The position numbers and the translations under genes were made by a program. Below, piece by piece: positions 21,400 through 33,909 of a stretch of DNA of 64,000 nucleotides (positions are counted from its first letter, which is position 1; each line of letters opens with the position of its first letter). Location: the NCBI RefSeq assembly GCF_002234675.1, contig NC_019859.2, forward strand, positions 1,317,740 through 1,381,739, given 5' to 3'. The notes below the pieces were generated by a model. That model was not told the origin of the DNA and ran no database searches. It was given only the letters and a program-made list of their open reading frames with translations. The DNA is from Oryzias latipes. Taxonomy: Eukaryota > Chordata > Actinopteri > Beloniformes > Adrianichthyidae.

Positions 21400-21500
21400 T
21401 GGACTGAAACCGCCGTGTGCGCAGAGATAAGTCTGTTAGAATGTGACTGAGAGCTTATCAGAACCCCGCAGGGTGAAATGACCCCCTTATATCAGGCCGC
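21400..21500. promoter_or_regulatory. Candidate GATA-site enhancer upstream of nkx2.3
   Basis: GATAAG (21,426-21,431) and its reverse CTTATC (21,454-21,459) lie 28 bp apart in opposite orientation, in a non-repetitive block 3 kb upstream of the nkx2.3 start. GATA sites drive related NK2 heart and gut enhancers in vertebrates; the role here is inferred. Confidence 0.3.
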
Positions 21501-22155
21501 CTGCGTCTGGTTAATGTGAACAGAACCGGTCCAAAGGGACGAAGATGCACCAAAAGAGTCTTCATCAGGAGGAAAAAAGGGAGATTTTGTTCACCTTGAT
21601 CCATCTGTCTTTTGAAATAACAGTCAAACTTTGATGCTTTCCTTCATTCTCCTGAACTTCTTCATGTTCTTCTTCAGATAAGCAGCTAAAGTGAAGATGA
21701 GCAGAGTCTTCATCACCAAATAGAACTTTTCATGTTTTATTGTTGCTCCGTCTTTGTTTGAGGGAAACTTCACACCAAAGATCCTGCATGTTGGCCTGTG
21801 TTTGATCAGTCCTCAGAGGATCTATCAGACCTGTTTGACCCCCCCTTCCCTTTGTGTGTCATGTGCGCGTGGGTGCGTCTGTGCGCGTGATGGTGGCTTG
21901 GGTGACAATAGGAAACGCTACACCTCCTGTCTGCTGTCATCTGCGGCCCGGCGGAGGCGCCAGGCGGCTCTGGATGGTTGGATGGAGAGAGGAGGAGATA
22001 ATCTCGGCCGTCCCTGTCAAAGCGATGGATTTGGGAAAGGAGCGCGCGCGCTAGAGCACGTGAGGCTGCAATGACTTATTTATAGCTTTTAGCTTCAATC
22101 AACTTTATTTAAAAAATAACTGCATGGATGTTAAATTAAGGCTGTGAGGAGGATC
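21500..22155. other. No gene seen
   Basis: Mixed sequence; a CpG-rich patch at 21,850-22,060 without exon features. Confidence 0.4.
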
Positions 22156-22157
22156 AA

Positions 22158-22417
22158 AAATAAAATAAAATGAAACAAAATAAACTAAACTAAAATAAAA
22201 TAAAATAAAATAAAATAAAATAAAATAAAATAAAATAAAATAAAATAAAATAAAATAAAATAAAATAAAATAAAATAAAATAAAATAAAATAAATTAAAT
22301 TAAATTAAATTAAATTAAAATAAATTAAATTAAATTAAATTAAATTAAATTAAATTAAATTAAATTAAATTAAATTAAATTAAATTAAATTAAATTAAAT
22401 TAAATTAAATTAAATTC
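22158..22417. repeat. Compound TAAAA / TAAAT pentanucleotide array
   Basis: About 26 TAAAA units followed abruptly by about 22 TAAAT units (written AAATT in places), nearly perfect in both halves. Confidence 0.95.
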
Positions 22418-22419
22418 AG

Positions 22420-24806
22420 AGCATCTTGAAGAAGTTAATGTATTCCGTAAAGCTACATAGTGACGCCAGTTGATTTTGCGAGATCCCGTTTTTGCTGCAC
22501 GCGGAGCGGCGCCCGTTTGTTTTGTTTATTTGTTTACTAATTTATAAATAAAGACAAACCAAAGAAAAAGTGTAAATAAAAAGTCATTTTTCTCAGAAGT
22601 TGACCTGCTGTCACCGTTTTACTTCCGATCAACGTTTTTCCAGCGGAGTTGATGCGTAAAACAAAACCACGACAGGAAAACAAAGATTTAGTTTGTGGAT
22701 CATCATCAGACTCTAGAGAGTTTGATTATCATTTTTTCTTTATGAAAACGTCCAGATGTCGTTGCGTAAAACGCGCAGCCGTTTGCGGGTTCTGCGCGTG
22801 CACTCAAACCAGCAGCTCAGATCATCATAAGATGAAAATCTGTTTCAGTGTGAAGACACGGAGGCCTGAATCCCCGCGCGGACAGGTTCGTGTGTCCGGC
22901 TAACGGTGGATTAAAAGTGGCCCACGCGCACGGCTGCGCTCGCGCATGTTTATGTGTTTACATGGAGAGTTAGTGAGCTCCATTAAGCGGGGGGAGGGGG
23001 GAGGGGGGCCGTCTCATTGATCCGTAACGTCCATGTCCGCCCTGCAGGGGCCACACACTTCTGTGCACGAGCGCGGCCTCACGCTTCTGTGCACGAGCGC
23101 ACGCCCGGAGCCACAAACGGAGCAGAAATAACCGAATTCCTGCCGAACCTTCACGGCCACATTTCAGTTAATTAGACAGACACTCAGTCGGTCGTTCGGG
23201 CCTCGGGCCCGTTTGGACCTGAATCACAGCGTGGAGGAGGCCTGCTTTTCTGACGCACGAGCGCAAACACGCGCCTGACGCAACAGTCTGTGTTTATGGA
23301 CCAGCGCGGCCTGCGGGAGGAATCGCACCGTTGAATGGTTTACCTAACGGGACTTCTGTTTCTCGTTTTCTGTCACCCCCCACCCCCCGTGCCAGACCCC
23401 GCTGACTAACGGCCGTCTCGCGCCGGCAGCGGAATTCCTGATTTACGTGGGAAACGAGTTGGGAAGCAGCGACGGGCTTCTGCGTCTCTGCGCCGCGCGA
23501 ACCGTTCAGACTGGCGCTTTTTGCGCGTTACGCAGCGGAGAGGAGGCTTCCGGGAGGCCAGAGGAGCGTCGGTTTTGACAGAACGGAAGAGAAAACCCCG
23601 AGACGGACGCGGGGAGAGAGACTCGAACCCCCCCCCACTTCTATTGTTTCGGTGCAGAGGAAGCAGGTCGTTACAGGCACAGCGCCCAGATTTATGACTC
23701 TGTTGTTTCTCGCCTGAAACTTCCAGAGACTCGCAGCTCGAATTTAACAAGGAGAGAAGCAAAAACAAACGACGTTGGAGGAGTTTCTGTCCTGGGGGGT
23801 CATTTCTGTCGGAGTCATTTAATGATGAATATTTTCCTTTCAGCAGGTCTGTGTGTGTAAACTGAGGGGGGGGGTGTCAGACCATTCCATCACGGGGCAG
23901 GCGCCCCCCCCCCCCCCCCACACACACACACGCGCACGCACGCCAGCTGCATTCAGGTCTTTATCAGCTCTCTCAGCCTGAGCATCTCAGCTGTTTTCTG
24001 AAATAATTTAAATAATATTTCTGAATCCAGCGGCTCGTTTCTGTTCTTCATAACTTTGGAATTCTAACCTGAAAACATTTAAATTTAAATTTAAACTCGC
24101 CGTTGCGGGTTCGAGGTTTTTGGATCTCGGTCCGGTTTCCATCATTTCAGCTGAACATGAAACATTTGTCATCATCCGTGCCCCCCCCCCCCCCCCCATC
24201 CAAACGGTCCCTCCGGAGCTCGGAAGATGCAGAGAAAGTTCCCTCTCACACGACCTCTGTCAGGCCTGATGAATGGAAGAAGAAGGCTCCTCTGCAGCTT
24301 CTCAGCTTCACGCCATCCCGCAGCATCGCTCCGACTCCTGCGCGCGCGCGCGCTGCACGTGCCCCTTTTTTCACGCGCTTCGTTGAGAGCGGCTTTGCCT
24401 TCATCGCAGTTTCTGAAGAAACCAGAGGAACCTTAAAGAGGAGAGAGTGAAGGACCTCAGTGGGTTTAAGGAGCGCCAGGTCACAGCAAAAACACCAGAG
24501 TTCAACATCCGATCAGATTGTAATCAGATTACATAGGATTGTGGGTGTGATCCGCCCCAACAGACTTTTTTGTCAAATCTTCTATGCCTCAGGTCCTGCA
24601 TCTTTATAGGAACATGGATGTTTGAATGTCTGAACGCAGGTGTGTGTTTGTGTGTAGTTGTGTGTAGTTGTGTGTTTGTGTGTGAGTTTCCACAGGCTCA
24701 GGTTTCCCCTGCAGTAAACCTGAGCCTGGAATCCAGTCCAGCAGATCCTCTAATGAGGCTGTTCTACAGCTCATCATCCTCAGAGAGGCTTAATGATGCT
24801 GGCAGC

Positions 24807-24840
<34 letters not shown>

Positions 24841-25880
24841 CCGTCAGGTGTGTGTGTGCGTTTCAGGTCTATCATTCTCACAACTGGACCAAATTGGAAA
24901 TTTGAATTCTTCATTTCTGAATTTCCTGAAAGCAGCATGTGATCTTCAGGGATGTTTTAGAGAACACGCTAACAACACGTGATCAAAACCTCCAAACACC
25001 TGAAGACGACTCCGTGTCATTAAGGATTTCAGCTCAAAGCTCTTCGTGGTTTATATATTTATTCCTCTGGAACATCTGAGGCTCGACTTTCAGCGCTAAA
25101 ATGGAAAACGCTTCAGTATTTTTTGATGGCGCTGGAGTCTGAATGTAACACATATGTGGAGGAAACAACACTTTCTAAGAATTAAAGACAACAATCGAAC
25201 AGGTAACATGCAGGTGAAACATCAATGAAACCACTGGCAGCAGCATGATAGGTCCACCTCCGTGCCTGATAAGGGTAAAGTGTTTTCATGATGTTCTGCA
25301 TGTTTTCTCTGAGAGATTTCTGTCTGTTTGCATTTTCATTTTCTAATATTATGAATAATTCTTTCTAAAATCTCCTCCCTCAGCCTCTTTCTCTTTTTCT
25401 ATTCTGACTTTGGAGGCATTTGTCTGAAAACACACCTGAGAAGGTGAGGCAGGAACAAAGGGCGGAGCCAACGTGGAAATTGTTTAAACTCTGCTGCCAG
25501 ATGGTTCAGAGGAAATATTTGCTTTTATTTCTTTTGGGTTAAAGTTTTTATTTAGTTTCTGAAATAAAGTTTGATGGAAATCCTGGAAGAGACATTTTTG
25601 TTTTGGTCGTCAAAAACTTTAAAAAACTGCAGCTCCATCAGTTTATTTGTGTCCCTGTTGATAATTCTGGTCAACAGACATTTACTTTAAGTTGTGTTTG
25701 TAGGAATATAGGAGGAATTTGATCAAATGAGCAATAATTGTGTTCACAATTTACTTATTTAGTTCAAAATGTTAATGTAATTTTCCGTTCACTAAAATGT
25801 TTATCCGTGTTAAAATTATATTTAAAATAAAGTTAAAATGTCAATTATAAATTTTACATTTATTTAAGTGTAGTTTCTAC
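22420..25880. other. No gene seen; scattered CpG-rich blocks
   Basis: 22,900-23,330 is CpG-rich and contains a 20-bp near-duplicate (CTTCTGTGCACGAGCGC, twice between 23,056 and 23,101) and a TTAATTAG homeodomain-type site near 23,168. Long C runs sit at 23,904-23,919 and 24,181-24,197. A GT tract is at about 24,810-24,838. The rest is plain. Confidence 0.4.
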
Positions 25881-25887
25881 TCACACA

Positions 25888-25924
25888 TACTACTACTACT
25901 ACTAATAATAATATTAATAATAAC

Positions 25925-25976
<52 letters not shown>
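25888..25976. repeat. TAA / CTA trinucleotide microsatellite
   Basis: Short CTA start, then about 25 TAA units with few interruptions. Confidence 0.9.
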
Positions 25977-25978
<2 letters not shown>

Positions 25979-26239
25979 AAGAAGAATTAGCATAAAAAAC
26001 TTGTATTAAATTTTGGCCTGTAAACCAGTTTTTTAATAAAAAGGTTAATAATCTGCATTTTACTAAATTTCTTTGAGGTCAAATGAGAACAAATGTTTTT
26101 GTCAAAAAGTTCTTTTATGTTCAGATCAGCAGACGGACAAAAACCGTCTCAGGTTTTTCCAGCGTCTCCTTCAAACTGAAGTCTTTGTCCTCACTGACCT
26201 GCTGCCGCTAATGTGTCTGCGGCAAGACGCAGCAGGCCT

Positions 26240-26503
26240 GAACACACACACACACACACACACCAAAGCACACACAAACATGCACGTAAATGTGCACAAA
26301 CGTGCACACAAGCTAGGGCTGCAGATTATAAGGAAAATTTGTGATTATAGTGATGAATATTGCGATGACGATACATTTTTGATTTATTGTTTCGGCCTTC
26401 CACGCACACACACACACACACACACACGCACACACGCACACACACATGCACACACACACACACACGCACACATGCACACACACACACACACACATGCACA
26501 CAC

Positions 26504-26538
<35 letters not shown>
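26240..26538. repeat. CA microsatellites in two blocks
   Basis: (CA)n at about 26,240-26,290 and a larger compound block at 26,402-26,538 with CG and TG interruptions. Confidence 0.9.
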
Positions 26539-26540
<2 letters not shown>

Positions 26541-26549
26541 GGAGTCCTT

Positions 26550-28185
26550 TAGTAAATTCTAAACAGTTGAGTTTATTGATGTGTAACCGTGATTTTCAGG
26601 TTTTAGGCACTGAAAGAAAATCCTTCAACGACGTCTTCCTACGTGTTCAGAATGATGAGCAAAACAAACACACCCATGAATTGTTGGTGGGGACTTCCTG
26701 GTTGGAATCATAACTAAAGCAGCAAAAATAAATACATTCACTGATGGTCTGGTTCTGGTTCTGGTTCAGTGGGTTAAATATTGAAGAGAACAATCTGGTT
26801 TCACTTAAAACGCAACTTTTCTTGCTATATGGTTGAGATTAACGCCAAGGGGGGGGGGGGGGGGGGGTGTTACATGACAGGCAACCATCAGATCATCCAC
26901 TCTAAAAAGCCATGACAGGACAGAGGAACCATGGGCGTGGCTGCTCTGTCACGCCTCTTTCCTCACTTTCCTCCGGTGACATCATGACCAGCCAAGATGG
27001 CGACCATTACGTGGTCTGAAAATGGGCCCAAAACCGAGAAACCACGGCGTCAACACATCCCGTCTGCAAGGCTAAAGCAGCTCTGACAGACACGTTGGAC
27101 AGATGGGGGTGGGCGGGGCTTGTTCTCATTTACAGAATAAGCATTTTAGCATGGCATCCCTTTAAAGTCTCGTTTTATTTCTGGACTCTGACGAGTCAAA
27201 CACTCAAACCGCTGCACAGTTCAGACAAACTACCGCTGGAAGTAGATTAGCTAATCCGCTGAGATTGAGTCTGTGGCAGATCACAGCCGTCCTCATCAAT
27301 GGTCAACATTCTTGGATGCTTCGTGTCGCTGCACATCGATCTTCAGTGGTACAGAGTTTTGTCCCCAACAGGAAGCTCGGTTCGCCTGCTGCAGATGGAT
27401 GTCGGATAAGCTCGTCTCCACGCCCCGCTCCAGTCCTTGACCTGACAGAGAATGACACACAGGCCTCAGAAATGCGGCGGCGGCGCTCTGGTCGTGTACG
27501 GGCCTGTCCTCGCCACACCGTGTGTGTCTGCGCCGGGAACGCATGAAAACCTTTCTGGAACATTTGCCACATTCTGACGCTCTGAGGTTTGGGCTTGAGC
27601 CGCTCGCTGCTGCATTTTACGGCGTCTCACGGCACAGAAGTGCTCATGCAGAGAACATCCGTCTTCAGGTGAAGCAGCGTGAAAAGCTAAAGTGTCCTTC
27701 TACACCTGAGGCCGGGAAAACAGGGAGCAGCTGTTTTCTTAAAACTGGAGTCGCAAAGAGGATTCATTTTGTCAAATTTCACAAGAAAATGAGAAAAAGT
27801 CAACATTTCATCTTGTTGAAGATAAGCAGACATGATTCTTTCTCGTGTTAGTGAGAGCTAATGCTAATAAACAACCTTAAACCAGCTGGGTGTAACTTTT
27901 CCTCTGTCGGCCACCATCACGGGTAAACACTCCACCTGCAGTTTGCTGCATGTCTGTTTGAACACGACGCACTCCTGGGCGTTCTCACACCCGGCCCAGT
28001 CGGCAAACCCTCGGCACTCCTGTCTCGGCTCACCTGTCAAGCTCAGGTGCCGGTTTCTGTTCAGACCGGTACAGAAGTCACTGATTCACTGTTTGGTCAC
28101 GAATGAAAAGGAATCGGCGTCCGTTTGTTCACTACGATGCAGCTTTAGAGGGAAAAGCGTCTGTCAGATGTGTCATTTTTACCCG
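26550..28185. other. No gene seen
   Basis: Non-coding; a 19-base G run at 26,849-26,867. No clear element boundaries. Confidence 0.4.
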
Positions 28186-28189
28186 AGCT

Positions 28190-28830
28190 CAGTGAGGTTT
28201 GTTGTTATTGGTTACCATATATGCAGATGACACACAGGTATTTCTGACAATGACACCAGCAGACCGAGGCTCTTGGTAAACGCATGGAGGACACTGAGGA
28301 CTGGATGTGACACAATTTATTTCAGGTAAAACAGAAGTTAAAGTCTTTGGTTGGAGGTCGCTACAGAGCTTCGATCTATTCATCTAAAAACCACCAACTA
28401 GGCCAGAAACATGGGTGCAGTTTTGCACACAGACCTACATTTTGATAAACACATGAAGGCAGTCATCGAATGAGCCTATCATCCTGTTAGGGAGTAAAGA
28501 TTTGATGTCTAAGCAGAGAAAGGAGTTCACGCGTTCGTCTTTGCTGTGGTGGACTTGAAGACTCTACCAGTGTTTTTACCGGACAACCAAAGGATCCATC
28601 AGGAGACAGCAGCTTATTCAGAATTGTGCGGGTCGGGATCTCACCAAAACAGTAGAACCACATCAGTCCAGTGCATTGAATGACCCAGCCAGACCGCTCT
28701 GCCCCTCTGGATCCGGTCTTTTTTCAGATCCTAGAGTCCAAACCAAACACAGAGAAGCTGCATTCAGCTTCTATGCTCCACAGATCTGGAACAGGCTTCC
28801 AGAATCCTAGATCAGCTGAAACAGACCAAA
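28190..28830 (+). pseudogene. L2-like LINE reverse transcriptase fragment
   Basis: Decayed 3' part of a LINE polymerase. YHIYADDTQVFL (from about 28,211) carries the YADD catalytic box of the Jockey/L2 superfamily; LIQNCAGRDLTKT (about 28,612) and TKHREAAFSFYAPQIWNRLP (28,743-28,802) are the usual downstream motifs. The pieces lie in different frames with stops, and the middle is shortened, so it is dead. Confidence 0.7.
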
Positions 28831-28938
28831 GGGAGGAGGTGCTGTCAGCTCCGTGTGTTAGCGCCCCCTTCAATGAGCAGCAGAAACTGCAGGATTTTCC
28901 AAACCGTTGGTTTGGTCCGCTTCAGTCCGCTTCTCTAT

Positions 28939-29141
28939 CCCTTGTTCTATCTCAGATGACCCCCCCCCCCCCTTCCATTGACGTGTTCTCCCTACCATGA
29001 CAAAGGTGGATAAAGGTGGAAAGATTTCATGTAATCCATGGACACCAGTGAAGATCATTAAAGAAAAAAGGTTCAGAGCTCTGTCTAGTGGGTCTAGATG
29101 ACCCAACTCCCAACGTTAAAGTGCCTAGGATAGAACAAGGG
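28939..29141 (-). mobile_element. MITE copy 1 with CCCTTGTTCTATC inverted ends
   Basis: 203 bp with a perfect 13-bp terminal inverted repeat, CCCTTGTTCTATC. The same family lies in opposite orientation at 33,447-33,654. A 13-base C run is next to the left end. No autonomous coding sequence; target duplication not clear. Confidence 0.65.
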
Positions 29142-29144
29142 TTG

Positions 29145-31740
29145 CAGTGTACTTTATTTTGAAATGCTTCACCTCTGAATCTCACAAAGCGCTTAAGAAA
29201 CAGTTCTCTGTCACATGATCAGAGTTCCAGCCACGTCTCAAAGGTGCCCAGTTTTACTGCAGCTCCCAGAATGCTTCACTCCCTGCAGGCGACGCAGAAC
29301 CTGAAACTGCAGCAGCAGCTGCGTCGTTGGGTGGAGGCTGCAAAGCGACCCAGAGACGGAAAAGTCAAGGTTCCTGTCGACCGCCAGGCTGCAAGTCTGA
29401 GGAGGAAGGAGACGGCTCTGCAGCAGCTGAGCCAGCAGCAGTGTGTCCTTGAGCAAGGCATTGATTCATGCTCTGGGGTGCTGCTCCTGACCTTTTGCTC
29501 TGCAGGTGGAGAAACCCCCTCCCTGCTGCAGATCCTGTATGCAGATAGTCTGTGGCCTTTTCCAGCTGCACCTTCTGCCTCAAACATCTCTCAGCACTTC
29601 CCACTGTGTGAAGGAGCGTTTTCCTGACAGGAGGAGAAAAACGCCGCCGCGCTTCCTGCTCCTCACCGCGAGCGTGGGTCCTGAGAGCTCAGCTGTCGCA
29701 GGATGTGGGAACCGCAGGCCTCCCACAGGGGCCGGCAGACAGAGCGCCGGCAGGTGTAGCTGCAGCAGGAAGGCCGCGGTGTTGATGGGATCCAGGGTGT
29801 TTGTGCTGCTGCTCCTCTTCCTCCCCGACGCGGAGTTTCACATGTCCCGCCACTTAGTTTTATGACTCGGTAAATACGTGTTGAGAAGAAGTCCTGGAAT
29901 GAGCAAACATCTTAATCACAGCGTGTTCTGCCCGTTAGATTTATGATCCGGGTTTTCTCACCTCGTTAAAACAAAAGGAGCAGAAGATCGAGAAACATTT
30001 GAACGTTTGAAGAGACGACAGTGGAGGTAAAGAAAAATCCAATGATCCCATCCTCATCCCAGGATACAAAAGAGGTTTGATGGTCAGGAGGATATTTTTG
30101 GAAAACAACATTTATAAACGTTTCATCTTTCAAGTTAAGGGAAAGGATGAAGCAAAAAGAGAGAACGCTCATTGAATGCTTTCCCTTTATGACAAGTAAA
30201 TGATAACAAACGATAGATGGAAATGATGGAAAAAAACCCGTCTGTGTGTCTTTAGGAGCAAATCGCAACAGAACGGCAGACAGGAAGTGACAGGAGGAGG
30301 AAAAACTGCTTCAGTGATGAAGCGTTGGTTTGTTCAGAGATGTGGAAAACCTGAACTCTCTTTAGGGAGCGTCCTCTAAATGCTGACTGATGTTCTTCTT
30401 CATCCGAACCCCAAAAAGAGCAGTAAACACGCTGAGACGTTCCTCAGAACAGCTGCAGCGTGTCCGTTCCTGACCGCAGCGAGCTGTTTACAGTTTGGCC
30501 GACATGGTTTCTGCGGCAGCTGAAAACATTTGGAGCAAACAGCAGGTTGATGGGTTTACTGCAGAAACTGTCCTCAGGATTTCAGCAGCGACTCGGCTGA
30601 TCCGAGCAGATCCTTCCTGCAGCTGCTGACCTTTGGGATGGAGGATTGTGTTGTTTCTCAGTTAAAAGGGACGCAAACGTAGAAAAGAAAAACCAGGAGA
30701 TGACAGAGTTGGAGAATTTGTTTGCTCTCAGCGGGGATTGAGGGATTCATCGATGCAGATCCCATCAGCATTGAAAGGTTTTGTTGATGTTTGCCAACAA
30801 CCAGAGTTCCTTCATGAAGCTCCTACCCTGACAGATCAACCTGGCTGCCCATCCTGATGTCAAAAATGCAAACTTTAGAAGATTTGAAGCTTTCCTTACT
30901 AATCATGGGAAAAAACTGTCTACTAATGAAAACAAAAACAAAAGGAGGAGCAGAAGTCTCCCTCAAATTCACATTTTTTAGCTCTCAAATCAACATTTGT
31001 GAGCTAAGTTTGAGTTTCAGATGAAGTTTGTCTTTCCTGCAAAGACAAACTCTGCAGGCAGAAGTGGACATCCTGTCTGGACCTTTAGGAGCTTCGTTTC
31101 TCCACCCAGAAACCTCAGAACTGGTGCATGATCAGAAAACTGCAGCAGCTGTGATGACCCCACATCCACGTGAGGGGAGGTTTTTAAAGGAAGATATCTG
31201 AGGAGATTCTCCAGGACATTTGTTCAGGGGAGAAGGAACGGAAAGAAAAAGAGGAATCCGTGTCTTTGAGGGGATGAGACTCAACGAATGAAGCTACAGT
31301 GTAAAGAAAAGACATGTTTGGGGAAAAGATGAAGATCCTGTGGAACACGTGAAGCGCACACCTCTGCGGTTTCACAGGCAGCCTGTTTGTTTGCAATCAA
31401 ACTCCCTTTGACAGGTTCGGCGGGACTCACTAATTATTCAACAGGAAAATAGATCTGGTGCCTTTGATCCCAAATCCAGGATTCACCGCTGCTGTCAGTG
31501 AAGATTTGTGTGGGAAATCCTCTGTGGATGGAGAACAAAGCGGCGAGGAGCCACAGAAGCAGCACCAACACCAGACCTGCAGCGGCAACCGCTCCGACGC
31601 CGCGTCCGACTCGCCCAGGAACGTCTACCTCTACAGTGACGACTTCCTCTGAAACCTCATTGTTCCTATGGACTGTCCAGGTTCTGGTTCTGGTTGTAGA
31701 TACTCAAAGCCTTTAGTGACATTGAAGCTTCTCATCAATA
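29145..31740. other. No gene recognised
   Basis: 29,244-29,627 holds a 127-codon frame rich in Gln and Leu, with no recognised domain; the reverse strand is open too. The remainder is plain non-coding DNA. Confidence 0.4.
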
Positions 31741-31745
31741 ATATG

Positions 31746-31850
31746 TCATCCATCCATCCATCCATCCATCCATCCATCCATCCATCCATCCATCCATCCA
31801 TCCATCCATCCATCCATCCATCATCCATCATCCATCCATTCATCCATCCA
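31746..31850. repeat. CATC microsatellite
   Basis: Near-perfect (CATC)n, about 105 bp. Confidence 0.95.
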
Positions 31851-32240
31851 TCAATTCAATTCAATTCAATTTTATTTGTAGCCCAAATTCAAAAAAACAG
31901 TCGTCTCGATGGGCTTCGAAGTGAAACATGAACTCAAAAGGATCATGAATACAAAGAGTTCAATTGGAAAATACTAAAATGAACTAAGAAACTGACTAAG
32001 CTATACTGGCATCTCTGCCCTTAGACCCCCCTGCTCTGTGAGGAAAAACTCCTAAAACAACCGGTTTCCGGAAAAAACAAAAAAACCTCAGGGGTGTCCA
32101 CATGAAGGAGGGATCCTCCCCCAGGACGGACAGGCGATTTACCAGAACTCTTAGAGAAGAATTAACTTATCTAAATCTACAACTACATATATAAAGTCCA
32201 GCAGACGAGCTTCATCCAGCCGTGGTTGGGGGGACAGTCA
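31851..32240 (+). mobile_element. Dispersed teleost repeat fragment
   Basis: Begins with TCAAT repeats then TTTTATTTGTAGCCCAAATT, and contains GGAAAAACTCCTAAAACAAC and GGAGGGATCCTCCCCCAGGA. I recognise these blocks from a very common fish interspersed repeat but cannot name its class with certainty. Confidence 0.5.
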
Positions 32241-32269
32241 GGGGCGCGAGTCGAGCCTGTCGATCCATG

Positions 32270-32422
32270 CACTCATCCATCCATCCATACATACATACAT
32301 ACATTCATCCATCCATCCATCATCCATCCACCCATCCATCCATCCATCCATCCATACATACATTCATCCATCCATCCATCCATCCATCCATCCATCCATC
32401 CATCCATCCACTCATCCATCCA
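32270..32422. repeat. CATC / CATA microsatellite
   Basis: (CATC)n with two CATA blocks, about 150 bp. Confidence 0.9.
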
Positions 32423-33013
32423 TGTTGGGCTGAGGTTTACCCTGAACAGGTCAAAAATCTATTCCATCAGCAGGTTAGAAACTAGCTTCTTCTGCCAAAA
32501 CCAGAATGTAGAAGAACAGAAAGTCTCAGGAATCAGCATCTAATTGTTTTTCCAGAGTTCCTTCCGTTACTTCGCCGTCTCGCCGTCTTGCCGTCTTGGT
32601 GTTTTAGGATTCTGTCTGGTGAAATGTTGTGTGTTTTTACATGTTTGCATTTCATCACATTACATACAGAGTCACACCAAGACTCTAAAACCCGATGCCT
32701 CCATGTTGGACACTCAGCACTAAGGGGTTGGATTGGGGGGTTAAACCACCAAGTGGTTCCTGATCTCACCCCCCAAGGGAGGGGTCAATGCAGAAAACAA
32801 ATGTCACACATCTAGATGTGACTGTAACTTTAACTTAACATGGACATCAGTCTCTGATCGCGAATGTTCATGTCTGTGAAGCGAGGAGTTTTACCGCCTT
32901 AAATCATCTACAATTATGGTGAAAATGAAGATTTTGTGAAAAACGAGGAACTTTTGTTTTTCTTTTCCTTCTTTTATTCTGATTTCTCTTCGCTCCCTTG
33001 ACTACTTCTGTGC

Positions 33014-33155
33014 CGGTCCCAAGCCCAGCTAAATTGAGAGGGTTGTGTCAGGAAGGGCATCCGGCGTAAAACATTGCCAAGATAACCATGCAACTCGTCC
33101 ACGAATGTAAGGATGATTGGCTGTGGCGACCGCTGATGGGAAGAGCCAAAAGTAA
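33014..33155 (+). mobile_element. RTE-type LINE or dependent SINE 3' tail
   Basis: Contains TGTCAGGAAGGGCATCCGGC, GTAAAACATTGCCA and GGCTGTGGCGACC followed by AAGAGCCAAAAG, the well-known 3' end of fish RTE-type retroelements. Only the tail is present. Confidence 0.6.
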
Positions 33156-33446
33156 ATGAAGATTCTGATTTCTCTTCAGGTTCTTTAACAGTTTTCAGTC
33201 AGGTTGTGTTTCAGCTTTTCTCCAGACCCGGGCTCAGACCTGCTCCGCTGGGTGGGCTGGGGGCCCGGATGCCGCCTCACGATAGTTGAGGTAGGGGCCC
33301 CCCCTTGGCTGGTGTGTCTGTCCCTGCTGGGTTGGCGGGTCCGCTGGTTCCTCTTCTGTTGTTCACTTGCTGTGGAAAAAGTGTGTGTGTGTGGTGTGGT
33401 GAAGGTGGGGGTGGCTTTAACAAATGTGCCCCCCCCTTTTGAGTAA

Positions 33447-33654
33447 CCCTTGGTCTATCCTAGGCACTTTAACATTGGGAGTGGGGTCATCTAGACCCAC
33501 TAGACAGTGCTCTGAACCTTTTTTCTTCAATGATTTGTGATCTTTACTGGTGTCCATGGATTACATGAAATCTTTCCACCTTTATCCACCTTTGTCATGG
33601 TAGGGAGAACACCTCAATGGAAGGGGGGGGGGGTCATCTAAGATAGCACAAGGG
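33447..33654 (+). mobile_element. MITE copy 2 with CCCTTG inverted ends
   Basis: 208 bp, ends CCCTTGGTCTATCC and its imperfect inverse (GATAGCACAAGGG). Same family as 28,939-29,141 in reverse orientation. Flanks GTAA and CTAA may be a worn TTAA target. Confidence 0.65.
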
Positions 33655-33711
33655 CTAAATAAAAATATGCTTTAATAATAAATTTTGCTTTGAGTTGATT
33701 TCAGAGAAACA

Positions 33712-33905
33712 AATGGTGCAGCAGCAGGGCGGTCGACCTCTGATCGGAAGAATGCAGGTTCGATTCCCGCCTTGCCCGCCCGTGTGTTGAAGTGTCTTTG
33801 GGCAAGACACTGAACCCCACCTTGCCTCTGGTGGAAGATTGGTGCCAGTGTTCGACAGTGCAGCCCCCACCAGTGAATGGGTCTGTAAAGTGCTTTGGAC
33901 CCATT
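33712..33905 (+). mobile_element. tRNA-derived SINE
   Basis: Carries a Pol III B-box (GGTTCGATTCC, about 33,757), then GGGCAAGACACTGAACCC and AAAGTGCTTTGGACCC, typical of fish tRNA-derived SINEs. The A-box is weaker (GGTGCAGCAG region). Confidence 0.6.
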
Positions 33906-33909
33906 TAAT

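Noticed and set aside
29244-29627. 127-codon Gln/Leu-rich frame
   Set aside because: The complementary strand is open as well, no family is recognised and no exon borders are visible.
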